Shown one piece after another: positions 8,832 through 17,043 of a DNA stretch of 64,000 bases. The notes beneath the pieces are model-generated. The model was not told the DNA's origin, did not search any database, and saw only the letters and a list, made by a program, of their open reading frames with translations. A program made the translations under genes and the position numbers. This DNA is from Clostridia bacterium. GTDB lineage: Bacteria; Bacillota; Clostridia; Oscillospirales; Acutalibacteraceae. Positions within the stretch are counted from its first letter, which is position 1; every line of letters starts with the position of its first letter. Location: positions 92,948 to 156,947 of the forward strand of contig JAFODS010000019.1 of the NCBI GenBank assembly GCA_017380575.1. The letters run 5' to 3'.

Positions 8832-8913
8832 AACAAACTGAGCCAAAACTAAGCGAAGCTTTGTTTTGGGCACCCGAAGGCGTACAAAGGTACGTCGAGT
8901 GGCGAAGTTTGTT
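8832..8913. repeat. Cruciform-like palindromic repeat
   Basis: An outer 8-bp inverted repeat (AACAAACT 8832-8839 / AGTTTGTT 8906-8913) encloses two hairpins: CCAAAAC / GTTTTGG at 8843-8869 around AGC-GAA-GCT, and an interrupted hairpin at about 8870-8902 with a GTAC-AAAG-GTAC tip. The arrangement is a small multi-branched fold of the kind seen in dispersed REP-like intergenic elements. No coding capacity. Confidence 0.5.
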
Positions 8914-9044
8914 TATAGCATAAAATGTTAACTTTTATATATTTACTTGTTCTTTTATGTCTTAAGGGTTTCTTCAAGTATTAAAACTTCGAAGAAATTC
9001 TTTCTTTGTTTATTTTATGCGGTCTGCACTTTTTTAGCCCCTTT
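8914..9044. other. AT-rich intergenic tail without a gene
   Basis: Between the palindromic repeat and the end of the CorA gene no plausible reading frame or promoter is seen. A weak hairpin (TTCTTC-AAGT / AACTT-CGAAGAA, 8971-8997) is the only structure. Confidence 0.4.
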
Positions 9045-9980
9045 TTATATAAGCTTTTTCTTTTTGAAAATATAAATGCAAAGTCCGACAGTCAGTACAC
9101 TTAATATGATTACGTAAAGGTAGCCGTATTTCCAAGAAAGCTCAGGCATATAACGGAAATTCATACCGTACCATCCTGCGATAAGCGTAAGAGGTGAAAA
9201 CACAGCCGTTATAACTGTAAACAGCTTCATTGTGTTGTTGAGCTTCATATCCAGGCTTGTCTGGTGTATTTCACGTAACTGAACAATGTTGTCGCGAAGA
9301 AGGTTGACATCGCTGCAAAGCCGTTCCGCTTTTTTGATTAAATTTCTGAAATATGAAAGATTGCTTTTTTCAAAAAGATTGTTTTCGTTTTCGCATAAAT
9401 CTTCGCATATATCAATCAGCTGTTCATAATAATTTCGCAGTTTAAGAAGTTTTATTTTGTAGCTGAGAAGCTCTTCGTAAAAATTTTTATATTCGTTTTC
9501 ACGGATTATTCTGTCTTCAATACGGCTGATTTCAAGCTCAATCGTTTCCAGACCTTTATTATCTGAAGAAATCAGACTGCTTATAAAAGCATATATGAAT
9601 TTTTCGGGAGTGAATCCGTCGGGCTGAATACGATTTACCGTATCAAGAAATTGTCTGTGTATTGAATGATTTGAATCTGAAATATCAATCATAAGAAAAA
9701 AATTTTTACGGATGTAAAAAGCTATTCTGTTTTCTGTCATATTGTTGATATCGGGTTCTATAATTATCATCGTGCCGTAGTAAAATCCGTCACAGCTTTC
9801 TGTTTTTGAACGGAAAAACCTGTCATCACGGCTGAATTTTTCAAAAGCTTTTTCGTCCAGTCCGAAGCTTAAGTGAAATTTTTCAAACTCACCTGTTGAA
9901 ATAAAAGCTGCAATATCAGCTGAAGATGTAACTTGCGTAAAATCAATTTCACGTACGGTGTCGCTAAACTCAAAAATCAT
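9045..9980 (-). CDS. CorA-family divalent cation transporter
   Basis: Predicted inner-membrane channel for Mg2+ or a related divalent cation, normally a homopentamer. A long cytoplasmic N-terminal domain rich in charged helices is followed by two C-terminal membrane segments. The family signature YGMNF lies between them, at the end of the first (LIAGWYGMNFRYMPE), and the chain ends in KKKKLI. About 311 aa from the ATG at 9980, which has a GAGGTG ribosome site 5 bp upstream; an in-frame ATG at 9992 would overlap that site and is rejected. Mg2+, Co2+ or Zn2+ preference cannot be read from the sequence. No M-box-like leader is seen. Confidence 0.9.
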   Translation of the reverse strand: MIFEFSDTVREIDFTQVTSSADIAAFISTGEFEKFHLSFGLDEKAFEKFSRDDRFFRSKTESCDGFYYGTMIIIEPDINNMTENRIAFYIRKNFFLMIDISDSNHSIHRQFLDTVNRIQPDGFTPEKFIYAFISSLISSDNKGLETIELEISRIEDRIIRENEYKNFYEELLSYKIKLLKLRNYYEQLIDICEDLCENENNLFEKSNLSYFRNLIKKAERLCSDVNLLRDNIVQLREIHQTSLDMKLNNTMKLFTVITAVFSPLTLIAGWYGMNFRYMPELSWKYGYLYVIILSVLTVGLCIYIFKKKKLI

Positions 9981-9993
9981 AATACACCTCAAG

Positions 9994-10030
9994 AAAAAAG
10001 ACTGAACAGCTATCCGTTCAGTCCTTTTGA
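9994..10030 (-). terminator. Terminator between phosphoesterase and CorA gene
   Basis: AAGACTGAAC / GTTCAGTCCTT stem around a 7-8 base loop, with A/T runs on both sides. It would end leftward transcription of the phosphoesterase gene before corA. Confidence 0.75.
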
Positions 10031-10037
10031 TTTTATA

Positions 10038-11177
10038 TTATTTTTTCTTAGCTTTTGCTATTTTATTCACAGTAACTGCGGCTGTTGTGATTGCTGCAGC
10101 TGCACCGAGCACGGTGCCTGCAACCTTGAGCTTTGTATCCTGTCTGTCTGTAACGTGCTCCATATACGGACTAAGGCTTTTGGATTTAAGTCCGAACTGT
10201 TTGAAATGGTACATTCTTGTGTCTATATTCTGAAGATTGTTTTCGTCAAGTGTGATAAGCCTTACTCCTGAACGGCACCCGTCAGTATACGGACGGAATC
10301 CCGCTGTTTTACACTGTGCAAGCATAATTCCGTCAACATATCCGGCAAAGTCATTCATATGGTCGTGACCGAAGAATGCACCGATAACGTCACCGATTTC
10401 TTTCCAGGCAGCAAACTGACCGCTGTTAACACAGGGTGTACACGGTCCTTCACCGAGGTAGCCTTCAACGTTCTCCTTGAGAACGTAATTTTTGTCTGCC
10501 CATTTACGGTGGCCGGGAACACAGTCAAGCTTTTCGTGAACCTTTGCTTCTCTTAAAAGCTCATATTCTTCGGGAACGGGGATATGCTGGAAAAGAAAAG
10601 CGGGAATAATCTTACCACCGTTATTTTCTTTGATTTCAAGTGCAGTCTTCTTGTACCACTCAATCTGATCCGTATGTACCCAGTCGTAATATGAAAGCTC
10701 CTGATCTTCAGCGAGATTATTGCTGTCAATAAACCAGAGGTTGAATACATCGTCGTCTGAATCCGTTGATTTTATGAGAAGATTATAGTTTCCGTAGCCT
10801 GTAATTGAATCGTCAGCGTTGAACATATAGCAGTTGTCGTGCTCTCTGTAAAGGCGCATCTGATCCTTAAGGCTTACCGCACATTCTCTGTCGTGATTGC
10901 CGAAAACAACTGCGAACGGAATATCTCTTAATGAAACAGGGTAGAGGATTCGGCTGATAACCGAACGCATCTGCATTTCATTGTCGGCACCTGCATTATC
11001 TCCAAGGTAAACCACCAGGTCGGGATTAAGCTCTTCAACAGCCTTGGTAAGAAGAGCATTCATATCATCAGCTTTGTTTGCAGCATTGTCCGAATACATA
11101 TCGTAGCTTTCGTGCAAATCACCGATGAGCATAATTTTGAATTTTCCGTTTTTAAATCTTAACGGTTCTTTGTTCAT
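10038..11177 (-). CDS. Metallophosphoesterase with C-terminal membrane tail
   Basis: Calcineurin-like phosphoesterase, probably acting on a phosphomono- or diester in or near the cytoplasm. Metal motifs in order: GDLHES (residues 18-23), GDNAG near 60, GNHDREC near 95, FQHIP near 199 and GHDHMND near 275. The last 28 residues form an Ala/Val-rich helix (GTVLGAAAAITTAAVTV) followed by KIAKAKKK, which looks like a tail anchor. There is no signal peptide, so the catalytic domain would face the cytoplasm (inference). 379 aa. The substrate is unknown. Confidence 0.85.
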   Translation of the reverse strand: MNKEPLRFKNGKFKIMLIGDLHESYDMYSDNAANKADDMNALLTKAVEELNPDLVVYLGDNAGADNEMQMRSVISRILYPVSLRDIPFAVVFGNHDRECAVSLKDQMRLYREHDNCYMFNADDSITGYGNYNLLIKSTDSDDDVFNLWFIDSNNLAEDQELSYYDWVHTDQIEWYKKTALEIKENNGGKIIPAFLFQHIPVPEEYELLREAKVHEKLDCVPGHRKWADKNYVLKENVEGYLGEGPCTPCVNSGQFAAWKEIGDVIGAFFGHDHMNDFAGYVDGIMLAQCKTAGFRPYTDGCRSGVRLITLDENNLQNIDTRMYHFKQFGLKSKSLSPYMEHVTDRQDTKLKVAGTVLGAAAAITTAAVTVNKIAKAKKK

Positions 11178-11254
11178 AACGATCCCTGCCTTTATAATGT
11201 TTACTTATTAATATTATATATCTATGCAGTATCTTTGTCAATTATAAAGAAATA

Positions 11255-11276
11255 GCGGACAGGTTTTCCTGTCCGC
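11255..11276 (-). terminator. Terminator after the DUF378 gene
   Basis: GC-rich stem GCGGACAGG / CCTGTCCGC with a four-base loop, followed on the minus strand by TATTTCTTT. Confidence 0.75.
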
Positions 11277-11286
11277 AGGTCGGCTG

Positions 11287-11511
11287 TTAGTCCATTGTTT
11301 CAACTGTACCGACTTCAACATCGCTTCTGTCCCTGAAAAGCATTGAAATGCACCAGACACCGGCAAGAGAAACAAGCGTGTAGATAATTCTGCTCACGAT
11401 TGCATCCTGACCGCCGCCGATCCAGCTTACAATGTCAAATTGGAAAAGACCGATTGAGCCCCAGTTTAAAGCGCCGACGATGACCAAAATCAACGAGATT
11501 TTGTCTAACAT
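11287..11511 (-). CDS. DUF378 small membrane protein (YuzA-like)
   Basis: A 74-residue integral membrane protein. The first segment contains the family hallmark GALNWGSIGLFQFD (residues 13-26), and a second segment (IIYTLVSLAGVWCISML) follows after a Gly/Asp loop. A polar C-terminal tail ends the protein. This is the ordinary DUF378 arrangement. The function is unknown; it is a single gene with its own terminator. Confidence 0.88.
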   Translation of the reverse strand: MLDKISLILVIVGALNWGSIGLFQFDIVSWIGGGQDAIVSRIIYTLVSLAGVWCISMLFRDRSDVEVGTVETMD

Positions 11512-11604
11512 ATAATCATCTCCTGAATTATGCTCAATGGTAGTTTTAACGTTAAAAAGATTTTTATTCAGTATTTAATTGATTTATAATATTTTCCAAA
11601 ACTG

Positions 11605-11633
11605 TTGAAAAAAAATCAGATTTGTTATATTAT
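11605..11633 (+). promoter_or_regulatory. Promoter upstream of the PHP phosphatase gene
   Basis: TTGAAA (11605-11610), 17-bp spacer, TATTAT (11628-11633), 30 bp before the start codon. Confidence 0.6.
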
Positions 11634-11663
11634 AAAATGTAAAATATTTTAGGAAGTGTTTTA

Positions 11664-12476
11664 ATGATTTTTAAAAATTTTGTTGATATGCATACGCACA
11701 CAAACAACTCATTTGACGGTAACTATCCTATTGAGGAAATGTGCGAGGCTGCAATTGAAAAAGGTATTCAGGTAATAGCTTTTACCGATCATGTTGAGAT
11801 GGACTATTTCACGGAAAAAGGCTTTGATAAAGATGCCGAAAATTCATATAAAGATATGCTCAGAGCAAAGGAAATGTATAAGGATAAGATAGATCTTTGT
11901 GTCGGTATTGAGCTTGGCGAGCCGACATATGATGTTGAAGCTTCTGAGGCACTCATCAATTCAAGGGATTACGATTTTGTTATCGGTTCAATCCACAATC
12001 TCAGAAAAACAGACGATTTCTGTGAACTTAAATATGAAGGTATGGATATTGAAGCTTTACTTGACAAATACTTCTATGAGTTGAAACTTCTTGCAGATTG
12101 GGCAAAGTTTGATACTTTTGCACATCTTACATATCCTTTGAGATATATTGTCGGTGAAAATAAAATCCCTGTAAATATGCAGAAATATCAGAAGGATATC
12201 GATGAAATCCTTTCTATCCTTGCTTCTAAGGATAAGGCTCTTGAAATCAATACATCAGGTCTTCGCCAGCCGATCGGTATAACGATGCCTGATGAAAGTA
12301 TAGTAAGACGATTTAAGGAGCTGGGCGGCAAAATGATTACCGTCGGTTCGGACTCTCATTTTACCTATCATCTTGGTGCAGGAATTGAAGAGGGTATGAA
12401 AATCGCTAAAAATGCAGGCTTTGACAGCGTATATGTTTTCAAAAAGCGTCAGCCTGTTGAAATTGAGATAATCTGA
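11664..12476 (+). CDS. PHP-domain phosphatase, histidinol-phosphatase (HisJ/HisK)-like
   Basis: Polymerase-and-histidinol-phosphatase fold with a trinuclear metal centre. Motifs: DMHTHTNNSFDG (residues 8-19), FTDHVEMDYF near 39-48, GIELGEP near 80, GSIHNLR near 107, INTSGLR near 195 and GSDSHF near 229. 270 aa. HisJ-type histidinol-phosphate phosphatases have this domain and size, but no other his gene is nearby, so histidine biosynthesis is only the family default. It is 16 bp upstream of the DUF4364 gene and probably co-transcribed with it. Confidence 0.8.
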   Translation: MIFKNFVDMHTHTNNSFDGNYPIEEMCEAAIEKGIQVIAFTDHVEMDYFTEKGFDKDAENSYKDMLRAKEMYKDKIDLCVGIELGEPTYDVEASEALINSRDYDFVIGSIHNLRKTDDFCELKYEGMDIEALLDKYFYELKLLADWAKFDTFAHLTYPLRYIVGENKIPVNMQKYQKDIDEILSILASKDKALEINTSGLRQPIGITMPDESIVRRFKELGGKMITVGSDSHFTYHLGAGIEEGMKIAKNAGFDSVYVFKKRQPVEIEII

Positions 12477-12492
12477 TTTATGAGGTGATAAA

Positions 12493-13044
12493 GTGGAACT
12501 TTACGATGCATTTACCGAAGGTGTTGAGCCCGGCGGACTTCGTAACCGTAATGAAATCAAAACTCTTATATGCTACCTTGTTTCACATCTTGATATACCC
12601 ATAACAAAAGGTCAGCTTAATAATATTATCTGCGAAGAAGGTCTTGCTAATTATTTTGAGCTTAATCAGGCTCTCAGCGAGGTTCTTGAAAACGGTAATG
12701 TCCGCGCGGAAAACGGAGATGATCCGGAACTTTATATTACTGAAATCGGCAAGCAGAACACTTCAACACTTGAAAAAGATTTGCCGTATACGGTACGAGA
12801 AAACGCTCTTAATGCAGCATTGAGATTACAGACACGTCTTCGTCGCGAAAGAGAGCATAAAATTGAAATTACACGTCTTGAAAAAGGGTGTAATATTACA
12901 ATGTCAGTCCTTGACGGTGAAGATGAGCTTATGACTGTTACAATTTTTGTTGCAGATTATGAGCAGGCTCTTGCGGTTAAGGAAAAGTTTTTATCAGATC
13001 CCGTATCAATTTATTCAAATATAGTTTCCCAGCTTATGGCCTGA
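12493..13044 (+). CDS. DUF4364 family protein
   Basis: A 183-residue soluble protein with a TGAGGTGATAAA ribosome site and GTG start. The N-terminal half (RNEIKTLICYLVSHLDIPITK, then a GLANYFELNQALSEV helix pair) has the look of a winged-helix domain. The C-terminal half is a mixed alpha/beta region. The family is widespread in Clostridia and is often described as a putative transcriptional regulator, but its role is not established. It is the second gene of the PHP operon. Confidence 0.8.
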   Translation: MELYDAFTEGVEPGGLRNRNEIKTLICYLVSHLDIPITKGQLNNIICEEGLANYFELNQALSEVLENGNVRAENGDDPELYITEIGKQNTSTLEKDLPYTVRENALNAALRLQTRLRREREHKIEITRLEKGCNITMSVLDGEDELMTVTIFVADYEQALAVKEKFLSDPVSIYSNIVSQLMA

Positions 13045-13067
13045 CTAAGTGATAATATTTATTTCAT

Positions 13068-13107
13068 AAAAAACAACGGCAAGGAAAAATCCTTGCCGTT
13101 AATTTTA
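13068..13107. terminator. Bidirectional terminator between convergent genes
   Basis: Perfect 10-bp stem AACGGCAAGG / CCTTGCCGTT with an AAAAAT loop and A-rich left and T-rich right flanks. It serves both the DUF4364 gene (plus) and tatD (minus). Confidence 0.85.
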
Positions 13108-13872
13108 TCTTATTCTGAAAAGCTCAATTGCGTTTTCTTTTGTTTTATTAATGAGTTGCTGAGTGTCGGTGTTTCTGACCTCGGCAATTTTTTCTGCAGT
13201 AAGGGCAATCATATCCGAAGTGCAACGCTTTCCTCTGTTAGGTACGGGTGCCATATACGGACAGTCGGTTTCAAGAAGCAGTCTGTCCTCGGGAAGGTAT
13301 TCCGCAACTTCAAGTGGTTTACGTGCATTTTTGAATGTAACTGCACCACCGAGACCGATGTACATGCCGAGCTTTAAAATTTCTTTTGCCATTTCGACAC
13401 TACCGGAGAAGCAATGCAGAACACCCTTTGGCTTATATTTCTTTAGAAGATTCAGTGTGTCCTCGTGAGCCTCACGATCGTGAACAATAACGGGAAAATC
13501 AGCTTCAACAGCAAACTGTAACTGCTTTTCGAAAAACTCAAGCTGTTTATCCTTAGGAACGAAATCGTAATGATAATCAAGTCCGATTTCACCAACGGCA
13601 ACACATTTTTCGTAGCTGCAAAGTTGTTTGATTTTTTCAAATTCTACAAAGCTGTCTTCATTGATTTCGCTCGGGTGAATACCCAAGGCACAATAGAAAT
13701 AATCAAAGCTGTTACAGATATCAATGCTTTTTTCGCAGGACTTTAAATCACAGCCACAGTTTATAACGTATTCAACACCGTTTTCAGGGAGTTTTCGTAA
13801 AAGCTCATCTCTGTCCTCATCAAACTTTAAATCGTCATAATGGGCGTGTGTGTCAAAAATATGATTGTACAT
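13105..13872 (-). CDS. tatD: TatD-family metal-dependent hydrolase
   Basis: Predicted Mg2+/Mn2+-dependent DNase or general metal hydrolase of the TatD family (YabD in Bacillus), located after metG as in many Firmicutes. Metal motifs: DTHAHYDD (residues 8-15), GEIGLDYHYD near 96-105, VHDREAHED near 131, HCFSGS near 156 and ETDCPYM near 207. 255 aa is normal. The start codon overlaps the metG stop region, so the two are translationally coupled. Confidence 0.92.
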   Translation of the reverse strand: MYNHIFDTHAHYDDLKFDEDRDELLRKLPENGVEYVINCGCDLKSCEKSIDICNSFDYFYCALGIHPSEINEDSFVEFEKIKQLCSYEKCVAVGEIGLDYHYDFVPKDKQLEFFEKQLQFAVEADFPVIVHDREAHEDTLNLLKKYKPKGVLHCFSGSVEMAKEILKLGMYIGLGGAVTFKNARKPLEVAEYLPEDRLLLETDCPYMAPVPNRGKRCTSDMIALTAEKIAEVRNTDTQQLINKTKENAIELFRIR

Positions 13873-15815
13873 TATCTTATTCTTGCTCCTGCAGGCATAC
13901 CGTCAACGAAAATAACCTTAACGTCATCCTCAGCACAGTCAGCTGCAAGAATCATTCCACAGCTTTCAACACCGCAGAGAACTGCTGGCTTGAGGTTTGC
14001 AACAAGAACGACTTTCTTGCCGATAAGGTCTTCGGGCTTGTACCATTTTGCGATACCGCTTGCAACTGTTCTCGGCGTGTCTGTACCGTCATCGAGTGTG
14101 AGCTTAAGGAGCTTCTTTGCCTTCTTGACAGGCTCACAGTCTTTGATTTCAGCCACTCTGAGTTCAACCTTGGCAAAATCCTCTATACCGATCTGTGCAA
14201 GACCTACAATTTCGGGTCTTTCCTCTTTCTTCTCAGCTTCTTCCTGAGCTTTTCTCTTAGCTTCAATTTTTTCAAACATCTCGTTTGCATCAATTCTGCC
14301 GAAGAGCGGTGTAGCTGTACCAACCTTTGTGCCGACTTTAAGTCCGCCGAAGCTTTCAAGGCTTTCGTATGATGTCACATCAGTGTTGATCTGCTCAAAA
14401 ATCTTCTGTGCAGTTTCAGGCATAAAGGGTGAGAGGAGAACTGCTGTGAATCTGATACCTTCAAGAAGGTTGTAAAGAACTGTGCCGAGTCTTGCTTTCT
14501 TTTCCTCGTCCTTTGCGAGTGCCCAGGGCATTGTTTCGTCGATGTACTTGTTGCAACGCTTTGCGAGTGCAAAAATAGCTTCGAGTGTGTCGCTTACACG
14601 GTATTCGCCGAAGAGCTTGTCAACCTTAGCAACTGTATCAACCGCAAGTGTCTTAAGCTCGCTGTCGATGTCTTCTGTTACATCTGCAGACATAACCTCA
14701 CCGTCAAAGTACTTGTTTGTCATTGCAACTGTACGGTTAACGAGGTTGCCGAGTGTGTTTGCAAGATCGGAGTTATATCTTTCAATGATAGTTTCGTATG
14801 TGATTGAACCGTCTGAAGTGTACGGCATCTCTGAAAGAAGATAGTATCTTACTGCATCAACGCCAAAAAGCTCAACAAGGTCGTCTGCATAGATAACGTT
14901 TCCTCGTGATTTTGACATTTTGTCAGCACCGAAAAGAAGCCACGGGTGACCGAAAACCTGCTTCGGAAGCGGCTCGCCGAGTGCCATAAGCATAATCGGC
15001 CAGTAAATTGTGTGGAATCTTACGATATCCTTACCGATAATGTGAACATCAGCAGGCCAGTATTTTTTGTACATCTCGCTTGAACCGTCGGGATCGTAGC
15101 CGATGCCTGTGATATAGTTAGTAAGAGCATCAATCCATACGTATACAACGTGATTCGGATCGAAATCAACAGGAATACCCCACTTGAAAGATGTACGGGA
15201 AACGCAAAGGTCCTGAAGACCGGGCTTGATGAAGTTGTTAAGCATTTCCTTTTTACGGCTTTCGGGATAAATGAAGTTTTCGTTGCTTTCAATGTAATCT
15301 TCAAGCTGCTTCTGATATTTTGAAAGCTTGAGGAAATAAGCCTCTTCTCTTGCGGGTTTTACGTCACGACCGCAGTCGGGACATTTACCGTCAACGAGCT
15401 GAGATTCAGTCCAAAAAGATTCGCAGGGAGTGCAGTACATTCCTTCGTACTCGCTCTTGTAAATATCGCCCTGCTCATAAAGTTTCTTGAAAATTTTCTG
15501 AACAACCTTTTCATGGTAGTCATCTGTTGTTCGGATAAACTTATCGTAAGTAGTGTTAAGAAGGTCACAGATGTCCTTGATTTCGCCTGCAACTTTATCA
15601 ACGTGCTCCTTGGGTGTGATTCCTGCTTCTTTTGCAATTTCTTCAATCTTCTGACCGTGTTCATCAGTACCTGTCTGGAAAAAGACATCGTAACCCTGCA
15701 TACGCTTATAGCGTGCAAGAGCGTCAGTCATAACGATTTCGTAAGAGTTGCCGATGTGCGGTTTACGTGAAGTATAAGCAATCGCAGTGGTTATATAGTA
15801 TTTTCCTTTGTTCAT
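13872..15815 (-). CDS. metG: Methionyl-tRNA synthetase with C-terminal tRNA-binding domain
   Basis: Charges initiator and elongator tRNA-Met. The class I signature appears as PHIGNSYE (HIGN at residues 20-23). Zinc-knuckle cysteines are in CTPCESFW and CPDCGRD, the KMSKS loop is DKMSKSRGNV near residue 300, and the catalytic WIDALTNY segment is near 227. The C-terminal 100 residues form the EMAP/Trbp111 dimerisation and tRNA-binding domain (FAKVELRVAEI onward). 647 aa is typical of the Bacillus type. A strong ribosome site (CAGGAGGGA) precedes the ATG. No T-box leader fits in the short upstream gap. Confidence 0.97.
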   Translation of the reverse strand: MNKGKYYITTAIAYTSRKPHIGNSYEIVMTDALARYKRMQGYDVFFQTGTDEHGQKIEEIAKEAGITPKEHVDKVAGEIKDICDLLNTTYDKFIRTTDDYHEKVVQKIFKKLYEQGDIYKSEYEGMYCTPCESFWTESQLVDGKCPDCGRDVKPAREEAYFLKLSKYQKQLEDYIESNENFIYPESRKKEMLNNFIKPGLQDLCVSRTSFKWGIPVDFDPNHVVYVWIDALTNYITGIGYDPDGSSEMYKKYWPADVHIIGKDIVRFHTIYWPIMLMALGEPLPKQVFGHPWLLFGADKMSKSRGNVIYADDLVELFGVDAVRYYLLSEMPYTSDGSITYETIIERYNSDLANTLGNLVNRTVAMTNKYFDGEVMSADVTEDIDSELKTLAVDTVAKVDKLFGEYRVSDTLEAIFALAKRCNKYIDETMPWALAKDEEKKARLGTVLYNLLEGIRFTAVLLSPFMPETAQKIFEQINTDVTSYESLESFGGLKVGTKVGTATPLFGRIDANEMFEKIEAKRKAQEEAEKKEERPEIVGLAQIGIEDFAKVELRVAEIKDCEPVKKAKKLLKLTLDDGTDTPRTVASGIAKWYKPEDLIGKKVVLVANLKPAVLCGVESCGMILAADCAEDDVKVIFVDGMPAGARIR

Positions 15816-15846
15816 GGAAATCCCTCCTGAGTTTACATATAGAATT

Positions 15847-15874
15847 ATTATACCATTTCCTGTAAATTTATCAA
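15847..15874 (-). promoter_or_regulatory. metG-tatD promoter
   Basis: On the minus strand TTGATA (15874-15869), 16-bp spacer, TATAAT (15852-15847), about 30 bp before the metG start. Confidence 0.6.
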
Positions 15875-15927
15875 GTAAAAAATATATTTTAGTATGCCGT
15901 ATTTTAAGATAATGGCAGTCTTTTTTC

Positions 15928-15956
15928 TTGAATAATAAAAATATATATGTTACAAT
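15928..15956 (+). promoter_or_regulatory. Promoter of the glycosyltransferase pair
   Basis: TTGAAT (15928-15933), 17-bp spacer, TACAAT (15951-15956), 32 bp upstream of the first glycosyltransferase gene. Confidence 0.55.
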
Positions 15957-15987
15957 TTACAAGATATAGCCGAAGGGTGGTTTTTGG

Positions 15988-17043
15988 ATGTCATCAATAG
16001 TTTTAAGCGTAATTTTACCTGCTGTTACGGACAGCGAAAAATTGAGCAGATTCTGCAGTTCTCTTTTCTCCGGGAATACACCTGCCGAACTTTTAATCTG
16101 CGGGGAAACGGACAGTAGATTTTTTGAAAAATTACCGCAGGAATATACAGAAAAAATTGTTCTTGTAAACGCTGAGGACAAGGTACAGTCTGTCAGCAAA
16201 GCAATTGAAATTTCACGCGGAAAATTCCTTATGTTTTCCGATGAAAGTGTGATTTTTGCACCCGATGCAATCGAAAAGCTTATTGTAGCTTCACGCGGAA
16301 ACTCTGCGGTATGTAATGCAGGAATAATCCAAAACGGTGAATGTAACAAAGCTTTTTCTGAAAGCTTTTCTCTTGAAGAAGCGGCAGGCAAGGCTGTTCA
16401 TTTCAATTATCTTCTTTCAACGGATATAATTAAAAACAATGCACTTTCTCTTTGCGGAACAAGCACTTTGGCAATTATGCTTTTTATTGCAGACTACCTT
16501 CGTTATGATAATTGCAACGCTCTGCACGAAGTTCTTGTTTATTCTGATTCAAAAAATGAATACACATCCGATGACAGTATCTCTTATATTGAGGAATATG
16601 CAAAAATATTCAGCCTTACACAGAATGATAAAGCATCAATCTTTTTTATAAAAGCTGTTTTTACTGCACTTCTTGCGAATATGAATGCCGAAACCTTTGA
16701 AGTACTAAAAAGCACAGTAAGAGCTTTCAGCGACTCTGTCCTTATTCTTGCCTGGATTCGTGCATCATTTAGCGTGGATGTTGATATGCTTCTTGACGAA
16801 GATTCATATTTCGGTGATTTTAAAGTCAACGGGATGAATGTATATTATAAAGAAGTAACTCTGCCTATGGTACCGGATTCGGTTGTCAGAAACTTCTTCT
16901 CGGGTAAATACGGTGTTGATATTCTCAAAAAGTGTATCGGTGCATGGCTTCATTATAAGTTCTATTGCCGTAAAGACGGTAAAATTAAGACTCTCGGTTG
17001 CAAATTGAGCCGTAAACTGCTCGGAGGTGACTTCGTTGGATGA
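15988..17043 (+). CDS. Divergent family 2 glycosyltransferase-like protein
   Basis: 351 aa. The N-terminal 110 residues follow the GT-A pattern: SVILPAVTDSEKL at residues 7-19 in place of the usual PxYN, a strand (LLICGE) where the first nucleotide-binding Asp usually lies, AIEISRGKFLMFSDES near 72-87 where family 2 has the DxD. The remainder is helical and unlike known domains. The DxD is weak (SDES), so it may bind a sugar nucleotide poorly or act as a partner of the next gene. The two genes overlap by 8 bases and are translationally coupled. Probable role in cell-surface polysaccharide or teichoic-acid-like polymer synthesis (inference). Confidence 0.6.
   Translation: MSSIVLSVILPAVTDSEKLSRFCSSLFSGNTPAELLICGETDSRFFEKLPQEYTEKIVLVNAEDKVQSVSKAIEISRGKFLMFSDESVIFAPDAIEKLIVASRGNSAVCNAGIIQNGECNKAFSESFSLEEAAGKAVHFNYLLSTDIIKNNALSLCGTSTLAIMLFIADYLRYDNCNALHEVLVYSDSKNEYTSDDSISYIEEYAKIFSLTQNDKASIFFIKAVFTALLANMNAETFEVLKSTVRAFSDSVLILAWIRASFSVDVDMLLDEDSYFGDFKVNGMNVYYKEVTLPMVPDSVVRNFFSGKYGVDILKKCIGAWLHYKFYCRKDGKIKTLGCKLSRKLLGGDFVG

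Noticed and set aside
8914-9044. A small gene or riboswitch before the CorA gene end
   Set aside because: No start codon with a ribosome site, no M-box-like motif, and it lies downstream rather than upstream of corA.
15816-15987. A T-box leader before metG
   Set aside because: The gap to the divergent gene is only 172 bp, holds a plain sigma-A-like promoter, and has no T-box sequence or terminator/antiterminator pair.
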